From Blastococcus carthaginiensis (GTDB lineage Bacteria; Actinomycetota; Actinomycetes; Mycobacteriales; Geodermatophilaceae), in the NCBI RefSeq assembly GCF_030731085.1, contig NZ_JASNFN010000027.1, positions 1 through 64,000 of the forward strand: a DNA stretch of 64,000 nucleotides, in the 5' to 3' direction. Positions 39,994 through 48,159 of the stretch are shown one piece after another. Made by a program: the position numbers and the translations under genes. The notes beneath the pieces were generated by a model that was not told where the DNA came from, did not search any database, and saw only the letters and a list, made by a program, of their open reading frames with translations. The stretch's first letter is position 1. Each line of letters starts with the position of its first letter.

Positions 39994-41448
39994 CTATTTT
40001 CCGGTCAGCAGCCAGGTGTCCTTGCCCACGAGGGCGGCGCCGCCCACCCGGGTCAGCGCCAGCGGGAGCGCGGTCGTGGTGCGCCCGGCGACGGAGAACA
40101 CCCGGAGCTCCACCGGCCGGGGACGCAGGCACCCGTCGACCAGCGCCGGCGCGGTCGAGGGGACCAGCGGCTCGCGGGCGACGAACCGGTGCGGGGCGGC
40201 GGCGATCTCGGCCCGCAGCGCGGCCAGCTCGTCCGCCGAGCAGGCCGGCCCCTGCACGACGCGCCGACCGCCGTACCCGGCGACGGACTCCACCTCGAGC
40301 TCGTGCAGCCGGCCGGCGACCTCGGCCCACGCATCCGGGTCGGCCAGCACCCAGGTCCGCGCCGAGGCCAGCAGCGGCTCCTCGCCGAGGTAGAAGCGGA
40401 TCATGGCCGACACCCAGGCGTAGCCGGCCGCGTCGTCGGCCACCCCGTTGCCGGGCACGTTGGCCAGCCCGAGCCGTCCGGCCCGCACCGCCTCGGTCAG
40501 CGCCAGGTCCAGCGGGACCCCCGCCCCGGTCGGGTAGGCGCCGAGCAACGCGTCGTCGAAGCGCCGGTAGAGGACGTCGACGGGCACGCGGCCGCCGTCG
40601 ACGGCAGCCTCCACTCCCCCGTCGCTGCGCGGCCACAGGTCGCCGGCGCGCACCAGCGGGGCGTCGAGCGCCTCGGCGAGGACCCGGTGCTCGAACCAGG
40701 CGCCGTCGCTCTCCCCCTGGGTGAGCACGGCGGTGCGCGGTCGGCCGGGCACGCCGGGCGGCGCCGCGTCGGCCAGCGCGCCGGCCAGCAGCGGGACGGC
40801 GTCGGCGGGGTCGCGGAGCCGGTCGCCGGCGCCGGCGACCAGCTGCGGCAGCACCGCGCGGGCGCTCTCCCGGTCGGCCAGGGCGTAGCCGATGCCCGCG
40901 GGCGTGCGCAGGTGGTCGCGGACCACGGCCCAGCGCCCGTCCGCCGTCCGGACGAGATCGGCCGCGGCGACGGTCGCGCGCGGCTGGCCCGGCCAGGCGC
41001 GGGAGACCGCCTCGGGGTCGCGGCCGGGGCCGTGCGCCACCGCCCACTCGGGCACGGCGCCGGCCCGGACGATCTCCGCGGCGCGGTCGGCGTCGCCGCG
41101 CCGGCGCCCGGCCGGGCGGTAGGCGTCGGCGAGGAAGGCGTTCAGCGCCCGGTGCCGCTGCGCCGTGCCCGCCGACACCGCCCGCCAGGCACCGGCGTCG
41201 AGCAGCCGCGGCACCGGGTCCAGGGGCACCGGCCGCAGCTGCTGCCGGCCGTCCACCCAGGTCCCGACGACGACGCCGCGCTCCTGCCGCCGCCGCGCCA
41301 GTTCCTCCTCCGCGGCCACCAGCCCCGCCGCACCCAGCCGCTCCAGGGCAGCGACCGGCCCGGCCCACCCGTCGCGCAGCCGGCCGTCGGCACCGACGGC
41401 CTCGTCGGTGCGGTCGGTGGGGTAGCCGGCGAAGAGTTCCCCGCTCAC
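39994..41448 (-). CDS. Circularly permuted ATP-grasp protein (DUF404/DUF407 type)
   Basis: 484 residues. FAGYPTDRTDEAVGADGRLRDGW, LRPVPLDPVPRLLDAGAWRAV, HRALNAFLADAY and LANVPGNGVADDAAGYAWVSAMIRFYLGEEPLLASARTWVLADPDAW are the landmarks of the CP_ATPgrasp family, which forms amide bonds to amino acids or peptides. In other genomes it is usually followed by an alpha-E (DUF403) gene and a transglutaminase; none is here, because the downstream side is occupied by the IS110 element and the sensor kinase. Start GTG overlaps the stop of the S9 peptidase (GTGA). Confidence 0.85.
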   Translation of the reverse strand: MSGELFAGYPTDRTDEAVGADGRLRDGWAGPVAALERLGAAGLVAAEEELARRRQERGVVVGTWVDGRQQLRPVPLDPVPRLLDAGAWRAVSAGTAQRHRALNAFLADAYRPAGRRRGDADRAAEIVRAGAVPEWAVAHGPGRDPEAVSRAWPGQPRATVAAADLVRTADGRWAVVRDHLRTPAGIGYALADRESARAVLPQLVAGAGDRLRDPADAVPLLAGALADAAPPGVPGRPRTAVLTQGESDGAWFEHRVLAEALDAPLVRAGDLWPRSDGGVEAAVDGGRVPVDVLYRRFDDALLGAYPTGAGVPLDLALTEAVRAGRLGLANVPGNGVADDAAGYAWVSAMIRFYLGEEPLLASARTWVLADPDAWAEVAGRLHELEVESVAGYGGRRVVQGPACSADELAALRAEIAAAPHRFVAREPLVPSTAPALVDGCLRPRPVELRVFSVAGRTTTALPLALTRVGGAALVGKDTWLLTGK

Positions 41449-43343
41449 AGCCACCGATCGAACCAGGCGGCGAGCCGCTCGCCCAGTTCCACCAGGTGCT
41501 CGCGTCCCACGATCGCGTGACCCTCGCCGGGGAAGAGCAGCAGGTCGGCGCGGGCGCCGCGGGCCTGCAGCGCCTGGTGCGCCTGCACCGACTCGGCCAC
41601 CGGCACGTTGGTGTCGCGGTCCCCGTGGGTCAGCAGCACCGGGGCGGTGAGCCGGTCCAGGGCCGTCATCGGCGAGAGGGCGGCCAGCATGTCGCGGTCG
41701 GCCACGGGGTCGCCGTACTCGGTCACCGAGGCCGCGGCCATCCACGGCTCGGTGCCGGCGAAGAAGGTGCGCAGGTCGCTCATGCCCGCCAGCGAGGTGC
41801 CGGCGGCGAAGAGGTCGGGCCAGCGGGTGAGCGCGACCAGCGTCAGGTACCCGCCGTAGGACCAGCCGTGCGCGCCGACCCGGCCGGGCGCGGCGATGCC
41901 CGCGGTCACCAGTTCGTCCACCGTCGTCCGGACGTCGGCGAACGACGACTCGCGCGCCGGCCCGTCGTCGGCGGTCATGAAGGCTCGCCCGAACCCGCCC
42001 GAACCCCGCACGTTGGGGGCGAAGACGGTCAGCCCGGCGGCCACCATGCTCTGCGTGATCGGCGACCAGTTCGGCCGCGCCTGCCCCTCGGGCCCGCCGT
42101 GGAAGCTGACGACCGTGCGGTTGGGGCCGCGGCTGCCCTCGGGGACGTACAGCCAGCCCGAGAGCCGGACGCCGTCGGGGGCGAGGTACTCGTGCCGCAC
42201 CGGCTCGACCAGCCCCGGCACCTCCGGCCGCGGGGGCGAGCAGGGCAGCGGCTCGGCGGCGGCGCCGTCCAGCGGCACCCGCCACAGCGCCCGGGGGGCC
42301 CGGGGCCCGGAGAGCTCGGCGACGAGCGCGTCGCCGTCGGGCGCCGTCGCCCAGCCGGAGAGCACCGGCTCGGGCAGCGCGATCCGCCGCACCACCGCAC
42401 CGTCGGAGCGCGCGTGCAGCCACAGCTCGCTGACCCCGTCGGCGTTCCACACCGCGAGGACGGTGCCGTCGGCGCGCACCGCGTACCCGTCGAGATCGGC
42501 GTCGGCGCGCTGCAGGACGATCCGGCCGCGCCCCGGTACCCCGTCGTCGTCGAGCGGGACGGCGACCAGGCCGGCGCGGTCGGCCCCGGGCGGGCCGGGC
42601 AGCGCCGCACGCACGTGCACGGTGGCGCCGCCGTCGGTGAACCGGCCGTCCTCCGAGGCGATCCCGCCGGGGGCGTCGAGCGGGACCACCCGCCGCTGGA
42701 TGCCGGTCGCGACGTCGATGACGACGATGTGCCGGTAGGCGCGCGGACCGCGCCGGGCCAGGACGGTGCGCCCGTCGGCGGAGACCGCGGTGACGGCGAG
42801 GAAGCCGCCGGAGGCCAGCGTCCGCTGCTCGCCGGTGACCACGTCGACCAGCACCACGTCGGCGTCGGGCCCGGAGCCCTGGGCGATCGAGCACGCGTAG
42901 TGCCGCGGCCCCACCCAGCACCCGGCGAAGACCGTCGCCCGCGGGTCGGCACCGGCCACCAGCCGGCGCCCCGAGCCGTCGGGGCGGACGACGTGCAGTT
43001 CGGCGCAGATAGAACCGCCGGGGCTGACCAGGTAGGCCAGCCGCTCGCCGTCGGGCGACCAGGAGACCGAGATGACCTCCTGGTCCGCCGCGGACACCTG
43101 GACCGGCGGCGTCCGCCCGTCCAGCGCGGCCACCTCCAGCCGGGGCAGCCCGGAGCGGTCGGTGACGGAGGCGACGCGGCGTCCGTCGGGGGCCGGGGCG
43201 GGGCACCAGGTGGCGGTGGCACCGGCGATGCCGGCGACGGCGCGGCGGACCGCGGCCGGCAGCGCCTCCGGGGGTGCGAGCGCCGCCAGGGCGGGGCAGC
43301 CCGCGGGCGCGGCCGTCCACTGCTGGGTCACGGGGCTGGCCAT
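41445..43343 (-). CDS. S9-family prolyl-oligopeptidase-like serine peptidase
   Basis: 632 residues. N-terminal beta-propeller-like part (VISVSWSPDGERLAYL and similar repeats, residues about 40-360), then an alpha/beta hydrolase domain with nucleophile Ser in HGWSYGGYLTL, Asp in THGDRDTNVP and His in PGEGHAIV. FHGGPEGQ is the oxyanion loop. Acyl-aminoacyl-peptidase/DPP-like. No signal peptide. ATG 43343 has GGAGGAG 3-9 bases upstream. Its coupling to an amide-forming ATP-grasp enzyme suggests a make-and-break pair on a peptide-like substrate (inference). Confidence 0.92.
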   Translation of the reverse strand: MASPVTQQWTAAPAGCPALAALAPPEALPAAVRRAVAGIAGATATWCPAPAPDGRRVASVTDRSGLPRLEVAALDGRTPPVQVSAADQEVISVSWSPDGERLAYLVSPGGSICAELHVVRPDGSGRRLVAGADPRATVFAGCWVGPRHYACSIAQGSGPDADVVLVDVVTGEQRTLASGGFLAVTAVSADGRTVLARRGPRAYRHIVVIDVATGIQRRVVPLDAPGGIASEDGRFTDGGATVHVRAALPGPPGADRAGLVAVPLDDDGVPGRGRIVLQRADADLDGYAVRADGTVLAVWNADGVSELWLHARSDGAVVRRIALPEPVLSGWATAPDGDALVAELSGPRAPRALWRVPLDGAAAEPLPCSPPRPEVPGLVEPVRHEYLAPDGVRLSGWLYVPEGSRGPNRTVVSFHGGPEGQARPNWSPITQSMVAAGLTVFAPNVRGSGGFGRAFMTADDGPARESSFADVRTTVDELVTAGIAAPGRVGAHGWSYGGYLTLVALTRWPDLFAAGTSLAGMSDLRTFFAGTEPWMAAASVTEYGDPVADRDMLAALSPMTALDRLTAPVLLTHGDRDTNVPVAESVQAHQALQARGARADLLLFPGEGHAIVGREHLVELGERLAAWFDRWL

Positions 43344-43535
43344 CGCTCCTCCTCGGCTCGGTGCGGTGCCGCCGGCGAGCCCCCCACTCTGGCGGGGGCA
43401 GGTTCCGGGCACGTGTCAGCGCTGTCATCGGCGTGGGTCGGGCCCGTCCGCACCCCCCGCCGGGGGGACCGCGACCGGCTCGCGGCGCGGCGCGCCACGC
43501 CGGGGCGCCTGCGTGCCGCGCACCGCCGCTCCGGA

Positions 43536-43557
43536 TAGCCTCGGAGACCGGGGTCTC
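43536..43557 (+). promoter_or_regulatory. Candidate sepH promoter -10 box and adjacent hairpin
   Basis: TAGCCT at 43536-43541 would start transcription near 43548, leaving a leader of about 45 bases before ATG 43594, which carries a CAGGAGG site. Immediately downstream, GAGACC/GGTCTC (43544-43557) is a perfect 6-base palindrome at the predicted transcript start. Region 43344-43535 shows nothing else. Confidence 0.35.
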
Positions 43558-43593
43558 GTCCGGGCCCGCCGCGCCGGCTGCAGGAGGTCGCCC

Positions 43594-44493
43594 ATGCGCA
43601 CGCTGCGCCTCGTGGCACTCTCCGACGACGGGAGGAGCCTCGTCCTCGTCGCCGACAGCCCCGACCACCCCGAGGGTGAGCGCTTCGAGCTCCCGATCGA
43701 CGAGCGCGTGCGCGCCGCCGCCCGGGGGGACGCGCGTCGGCTCACCCAGATCGACGTTGACCTCGGCACCGAGTTGCCGCCCCGGGTGATCCAGCAACGC
43801 ATCCGCGCCGGCGAGACGCCCGAGCAGGTCGCCGCCGCCACCGGCGCCCGGGTGGAGCGCATCATGCGCTTCGCGCACCCCGTGCTGCAGGAGCGCGAGC
43901 GCGTGGCCACGCAGGCCCGCGAGGCGCGCGTCCGGCTCACCGAGGGTGCGCCGGGTGTCGTGCTCCAGCAGTTCATGGTCGAGCGGCTGCGGCTCATCGA
44001 CACCGACATCGACGCCGTCCGGTGGGATGCCTTCCGCGACGAGGACGGCACCTGGGTGGTCACCGGCGAGTGGCGCGCGGGCGCGAAGTCCGGCACCGCC
44101 CGGTGGAACTTCGACCTCCCCTCGCGCACCGTCGCGCCGCACGACGCCGCGACGACGGACTTCGCCGAGGGCACCCGCCTGGTGCGCGTCGTCCCCGAGG
44201 TGCCGGCCGGCCAGCCCGCCGCGGCGCCCCGCGCCCGCCCCGTGTCGGTGGTGCGCAGCCCCGAGCCACCGCCCGCCCCCGCCGCGGCGGAGGACGTGCA
44301 CGTGCGCGACGTGCACGCCCCCGACGGCAGCCCGGCCGACGACGAGTCGATGGCCGCCCTGCTGGACGAGGTCGCCGAGCACGACACCGTGGTGCTCGGC
44401 CGCGGTGGCGACGGCACCGACGACGACGAGGACCCGCGCGCCCGCATCCCGGCCTGGGAGGACATCGTCTTCGGGGTCCGCCGCAACCGCTGA
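43594..44493 (+). CDS. sepH: Septation protein SepH
   Basis: 299 residues. The N-terminal DUF3071 domain (MRTLRLVALSDDGRSLVLV... FELPIDERVRAAARGD...LPPRVIQQRIRAGETPEQVAAATGARVERIMRFAHPVLQERE) includes the helix-turn-helix-like region described for SepH, the actinobacterial FtsZ-bundling protein. A DFxLPSRTVAPH segment (about 170) and a disordered acidic linker follow, ending in a short conserved tail PAWEDIVFGVRRNR. Acts at the Z-ring. Strong CAGGAGG site at 43581. Confidence 0.95.
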   Translation: MRTLRLVALSDDGRSLVLVADSPDHPEGERFELPIDERVRAAARGDARRLTQIDVDLGTELPPRVIQQRIRAGETPEQVAAATGARVERIMRFAHPVLQERERVATQAREARVRLTEGAPGVVLQQFMVERLRLIDTDIDAVRWDAFRDEDGTWVVTGEWRAGAKSGTARWNFDLPSRTVAPHDAATTDFAEGTRLVRVVPEVPAGQPAAAPRARPVSVVRSPEPPPAPAAAEDVHVRDVHAPDGSPADDESMAALLDEVAEHDTVVLGRGGDGTDDDEDPRARIPAWEDIVFGVRRNR

Positions 44494-44539
44494 CCGGGTG
44501 CGCGTGGAACACGCCGCGCGGCTGGGTAGTTGACCGGGC

Positions 44540-45013
44540 ATGAGTGCTTCGGTGTCGATGCCGCTGGGCGGCGTGCAGGTCGGGTCCTACGACAGCTACG
44601 AGCAGGCCCAGGCCGCCGTCGACCACCTCTCCGACGAGAAGTTCGCGGTCGAGAACGTGACCATCATCGGGACCGACCTGCGCATGGTCGAGACGGTGAC
44701 GGGCCGCATGACGATGGGCCGCGCGCTCGCCGCCGGCGCGGCGGCCGGTGCGTGGTGGGGTCTGTTCGTCGGCCTCCTGCTGGGCATCTTCGCCCCCGAC
44801 GGCACCGGCTGGATCGGTTCGGTGCTCACCGGCCTGCTGATCGGTCTGGCCTTCGGGGCTGCGTTCGGCGGGATGGGCTACGCCGCCACCCGCGGCCGGC
44901 GCGACTTCACCAGCACCAGCAAGATCACCGCGAGCCGCTACGATCTGATGTGCCACCCGGCGCACGCCGAGCAGGCCCGCGCCATGCTCGCCCGCTTCTC
45001 GCTGCGCGGCTAG
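44540..45013 (+). CDS. General stress protein 17M-like membrane protein
   Basis: 157 residues. N-terminal VQVGSYDSYEQAQAAVDHLSDEKFAVENVTIIGTDLRMVE is the YflT/GSP17M-like ferredoxin domain; then two glycine-zipper helices (AAGAAAGAWWGLFVGLLLGI and GSVLTGLLIGLAFGAAFGGM), and a C-terminal YDLMCHPAHAEQARAML. A stress-associated family in actinobacteria; function unknown. ATG 44540, 46 bases after sepH. Confidence 0.85.
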   Translation: MSASVSMPLGGVQVGSYDSYEQAQAAVDHLSDEKFAVENVTIIGTDLRMVETVTGRMTMGRALAAGAAAGAWWGLFVGLLLGIFAPDGTGWIGSVLTGLLIGLAFGAAFGGMGYAATRGRRDFTSTSKITASRYDLMCHPAHAEQARAMLARFSLRG

Positions 45014-45020
45014 CGGTCGG

Positions 45021-45821
45021 TCAGCGGAGGCTCGCGAACGCGACCGCCGCCGCGGCGGCCACGCCGAGGGAGTCCACCCCGCTGCGCATCGGGATCCGGG
45101 CGCGCACCCGCGCGGCCGCCTGCGCCTCCGGAGTGAGCCCGGGCCCCTCGGCCCCGAGCAGCATCGCCGTGCGCGGGTGCGCGCGGGGGTCGACGTCGGC
45201 CAGGTCGACGGCGTCGGCCGCGGGAGTGAGCGCGACGGTGAGGTAGCCGGCGTCGTGCAGCCGGTCGAGGCCGACCGGCCAGCCGGGCAGCACGGCGAAC
45301 GGCAGGGACAGCACGTGCCCCATCGAGACCCGCACCGACCGGCGGTAGAGCGGGTCGGCGCAGCGCGGGTCCAGCAGCAGGCCGTCCACGCCCAGGGCCA
45401 CCGCCGAGCGGGCGATCGAGCCGAGGTTCTCGGCGTCGTTGAGCGCCTCGAGCACGGCCAGCCGCCGCGGCGCCGCCGGGTCCGGCCCGGTGAGCAGCCC
45501 GTCCAGGTCGGCCGGTGGACGGCGGTCGGCCGAGGCGACGACGCCGCGGGTCAGGCGGAACCCGATGACCTCTGACAGCACCCACTTGTCCGCCTCGTAG
45601 GCCGGCACGTCGTCGGGCAGGCCCAGCGCCGCCACCCGCCCGGGCACCCCGAGCACCGCCCGCACCCGGTACGGGGAGGCGAGCAGCCGCTGCACCGCGG
45701 GGACGCCCTCCACGATCACCGGCCCGGTACCGCGCGGGGTGCCCGCGGGCCGGTCACCGGCCTTGAGGTCGCGGAAGTCGGCCACGCGCGGGTCGGTCGG
45801 GTCGGTGATGATCTCGGGCAC
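45021..45821 (-). CDS. TrmH/SpoU-family RNA 2-O-methyltransferase
   Basis: 266 residues. Substrate-binding N-domain (VIVEGVPAVQRLLASPYRVRAVLG), then SPOUT knot: motif 1 LNDAENLGSIARSAVALGVDGLLLDPRC, motif 2 TAMLLGAEGPGLT and motif 3 RIPMRSGVDSLGVAAAAAVAF. Methylates a ribose in rRNA or tRNA with SAM. GTG 45821 has CAGAAT 6 bases upstream. Orthologous by position to the methyltransferase near sepH in mycobacteria (inference). Confidence 0.92.
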   Translation of the reverse strand: MPEIITDPTDPRVADFRDLKAGDRPAGTPRGTGPVIVEGVPAVQRLLASPYRVRAVLGVPGRVAALGLPDDVPAYEADKWVLSEVIGFRLTRGVVASADRRPPADLDGLLTGPDPAAPRRLAVLEALNDAENLGSIARSAVALGVDGLLLDPRCADPLYRRSVRVSMGHVLSLPFAVLPGWPVGLDRLHDAGYLTVALTPAADAVDLADVDPRAHPRTAMLLGAEGPGLTPEAQAAARVRARIPMRSGVDSLGVAAAAAVAFASLR

Positions 45822-45891
45822 CCGGCGATTCTGCCCGCCGCCCCCGCCGCGACGACGCACCAGACCGGCGACCCCGTTGACGGGCGAGCTC

Positions 45892-45929
45892 GAACTCATC
45901 TAGCGTTGAGTTCATCACTCGTTGAGTTC
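45892..45929 (+). promoter_or_regulatory. Promoter with TetR-type operator repeats
   Basis: GAACTCA (45892-45898) and TGAGTTC (45907-45913) form an inverted repeat with an 8-base spacer; a direct copy of CGTTGAGTTC recurs at 45904-45913 and 45920-45929. A -10 box TAGCGT (45901-45906) lies inside the repeats. The operon it controls ends with a TetR gene, so autoregulation is the natural reading. Confidence 0.5.
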
Positions 45930-45941
45930 CCGGGGGGCGCC

Positions 45942-46661
45942 GTGAACGCCGTCACCGTCACCGATCTCGTCGTCGACCGCGGGAAGCGCCGGGTGCTCGA
46001 CGGCCTCTCCTTCACCGTGCCGCCGGGGCAGGTCACCGGCCTGCTCGGCCCGAGCGGCAGCGGGAAGTCCACGCTCCTGCGGGCCGTCGTGGGGGTGCAG
46101 GTGGTCCGCTCCGGCGGAGTGACCGTCCTCGGGGAGCCCGCCGGCTCCCCCGCCCTCCGCAGCCGGGTCGGGTACGTGACCCAGGCGCCCAGCGTCTACG
46201 CCGACCTCACCGTGCGCGAGAACGCCCGCTACTTCGCCGCCCTGTACGGCCGCGGGGCGAAGGAGGCCGACGCCGCCCTCGCCGCCGTCGGCCTCGCCGG
46301 TGCCGCCGGGCAGCTGGTCGAGAACCTCTCCGGCGGGCAGCGCGGCCGGGCCTCGCTGGCCTGCGCGCTGGTGGGCGACCCGGAGGTGCTGGTGCTCGAC
46401 GAGCCCACCGTCGGCCTGGACCCGGTGCTCCGGGTGGAGCTCTGGGCGAGGTTCCACGCCCTGGCCGCCGCCGGCGCGACGCTGCTCGTCTCCAGCCACG
46501 TCATGGACGAGGCGGCGCGCTGCGACCGGCTCCTCCTGCTGCGCGACGGCGCCCTGCTGGCCGACGCCACGCCGGCGGAGGTCCGCGCCGAGGCGGGCAC
46601 CGACGACCTGGAGGACGCGTTCCTCCGGCTGATCCGCGCCCGCGAGGAGGTGGCGGCGTGA
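45942..46661 (+). CDS. ABC transporter ATP-binding protein
   Basis: 239 residues from GTG 45942, preceded by GGGGGG. Walker A GPSGSGKST (about 38), signature LSGGQRGRASLA, Walker B EVLVLDEPTVGLDP and H-loop SSHVMDEA are all canonical for DrrA-type exporters. TTG at 45906 would start inside the operator, so it is rejected. The stop overlaps the permease start by 4 bases. Confidence 0.92.
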   Translation: MNAVTVTDLVVDRGKRRVLDGLSFTVPPGQVTGLLGPSGSGKSTLLRAVVGVQVVRSGGVTVLGEPAGSPALRSRVGYVTQAPSVYADLTVRENARYFAALYGRGAKEADAALAAVGLAGAAGQLVENLSGGQRGRASLACALVGDPEVLVLDEPTVGLDPVLRVELWARFHALAAAGATLLVSSHVMDEAARCDRLLLLRDGALLADATPAEVRAEAGTDDLEDAFLRLIRAREEVAA

Positions 46662-47449
46662 CCACCGCGACGCCGAGACGCGCCCCGAGCCGGCTGAGCC
46701 CCCGGCTCACGGCCGCGACGACCGGCCGGGTGCTGCGCCAGCTGCGGCACGATCACCGCACGATCGCGATGCTGCTCGTGCTGCCGAGCCTGCTGCTCGG
46801 CCTGCTCCACCTGCTGTGGGCGGACCTGCCGAGCGCGCCCGGGCAGCCCGGCACCTTCGACCGCGTCGGCCTCGCGATGCTCGGCGTCTTCCCCTTCGTC
46901 GTGATGTTCCTGGTCACCAGCATCGCCATGCTGCGCGAACGCACGTCCGGCACGCTCGAGCGGCTGCTCACCACGCCGCTGTCCCGGCTGGACCTGCTGC
47001 TGGGCTACGGGACGGCGTTCGGGCTGGCCGCCGCCGTGCAGGCGGTGGTGACGGTGACCGTGGCGGTCACCCTCTACGACCTCGACATCGCCGGACCGCT
47101 GGGGCTCGTCGTCCTCATCGCCGTCGCCGACGCCGCCCTCGGCGTGGCCCTGGGCCTGCTGGCCAGCGCCTTCGCGCGCAGCGAGTTCCAGGCCGTGCAG
47201 TTCATGCCGGTGATCGTGCTGCCGCAGTTCTTCCTGTGCGGCCTGCTCGTGCCGCGCGAGCAGATGGCCGGCTGGCTGCAGGCGATCAGCGACGTCCTGC
47301 CGCTGACCTACGCGGTCGAGGCGCTGCAGGAGGTCGGCAGCTCCCCCGAGGCGACCGGCAGGATGTGGGCCGACGTCGGCATCGTGGCCGGCGCCGCGCT
47401 GCTCGCCCTCGCGCTGGCGGCGGCGACCCTGCGGAGGAGGACCGACTGA
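46658..47449 (+). CDS. ABC-2 type transporter permease
   Basis: 263 residues with six helices in the DrrB/ABC2_membrane layout: RVLRQLRHDHRTIAMLLVLPSLLLGLL, VMFLVTSIAMLRERTSGTLERLLTTPLSRLDLLLGY, and the C-terminal LPQFFLCGLLVPREQMAGWLQAISDVLPLTYAVEALQEV signature. It pairs with the ATPase upstream. Probably exports a drug or lipid. The downstream TetR gene begins at its last codons. Confidence 0.92.
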   Translation: MTTATPRRAPSRLSPRLTAATTGRVLRQLRHDHRTIAMLLVLPSLLLGLLHLLWADLPSAPGQPGTFDRVGLAMLGVFPFVVMFLVTSIAMLRERTSGTLERLLTTPLSRLDLLLGYGTAFGLAAAVQAVVTVTVAVTLYDLDIAGPLGLVVLIAVADAALGVALGLLASAFARSEFQAVQFMPVIVLPQFFLCGLLVPREQMAGWLQAISDVLPLTYAVEALQEVGSSPEATGRMWADVGIVAGAALLALALAAATLRRRTD

Positions 47450-48063
47450 GCAGCCCACGCAGCCGGCCGACGGGGCGACGGCCCGGGAACCCGGACACGC
47501 GGCAGGCGGTGCTGACCGCCGCGCGCGCCGCCTTCGCCGAACGGGGCTTCGACGGCGCGTCCATCCGTGCCATCGCGACCTCCGCCGGCGTCGACCCGGC
47601 GCTGGTGCACCACTACTTCGGCAGCAAGGACCAGCTCTTCCTGGCCGCGATCGAGGCGCCGGCGAACCCGGCGGAGTTCCTCCCCGAGGTGCTCGCCGGC
47701 GGCCGCGACGAGCTCGGCGGCAACGTCGTCCGCATGCTGCTGCGGGTCTGGGACGGCCCCATGCAACCCGCCGCCCTGGCGCTGGTCCGGTCCGCCGTCG
47801 GCAACGAGTGGACGGCGAAGCTGCTGCGCGAGTTCCTGGTCTCGCAGGTGCTGCGCCGGGTCGTGGCCACGCTGGACGCGCCTCCCGCGGAACGCGAGGC
47901 ACGCGGAGCCCTGGTCGCGAGCCAGCTCATCGGCCTGGTCGTGGCCCGGTACGTGCTCCGCGTCGAACCGCTCGCCTCGGCCGCCCCCGAGGAGCTGGTC
48001 GCGGCGATCGGCCCCACCGTCCAGCGCTACCTCACCGGCGAGGTCGAGCTGCCCGGCCGCTGA
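47446..48063 (+). CDS. TetR-family repressor, possible CTG start
   Basis: About 205 residues. HTH: AFAERGFDGASIRAIATSAGVDPALVHHYFGSKDQLF. The TetR_C domain is typical and lacks a known ligand signature. There is no ATG/GTG/TTG upstream of the HTH that fits: the in-frame CTG at 47446 overlaps the permease stop (CTGA) and lies 5 bases after GGAGGAGGA, exactly the geometry of the ATGA/GTGA couplings elsewhere here. A GTG near 47364 and one near 47508 (which would truncate helix 1) are alternatives. Represses the operon via the 45892-45929 repeats (inference). Confidence 0.85.
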   Translation: MSSPRSRPTGRRPGNPDTRQAVLTAARAAFAERGFDGASIRAIATSAGVDPALVHHYFGSKDQLFLAAIEAPANPAEFLPEVLAGGRDELGGNVVRMLLRVWDGPMQPAALALVRSAVGNEWTAKLLREFLVSQVLRRVVATLDAPPAEREARGALVASQLIGLVVARYVLRVEPLASAAPEELVAAIGPTVQRYLTGEVELPGR

Positions 48064-48087
48064 TCAGGCGACCTGGCTCACCATGAC

Positions 48088-48123
48088 GGGTCCTGGCTCA
48101 CCGTCGACCGTGAGCCAGGACCC
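48088..48123. terminator. Bidirectional hairpin terminator
   Basis: GGGTCCTGGCTCAC (48088-48101) and GTGAGCCAGGACCC (48110-48123) form a perfect 14-bp stem with an 8-base loop between two convergent genes. A second, outer inverted repeat TGATCAGG (48061-48068) / CCTGATCA (48139-48146) encloses it, and CCTGGCTCACC is also repeated directly just before the stem. Confidence 0.7.
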
Positions 48124-48159
48124 GGAACGATCAGTCGACCTGATCATTCGGGGGCCAGG

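Noticed and set aside
41449..44541. Extension of the ATP-grasp frame to about 1500 codons upstream
   Set aside because: The extra part is antisense-like sequence opposite sepH and out-of-frame over the S9 peptidase; the GTG at 41448 gives the correct family length.
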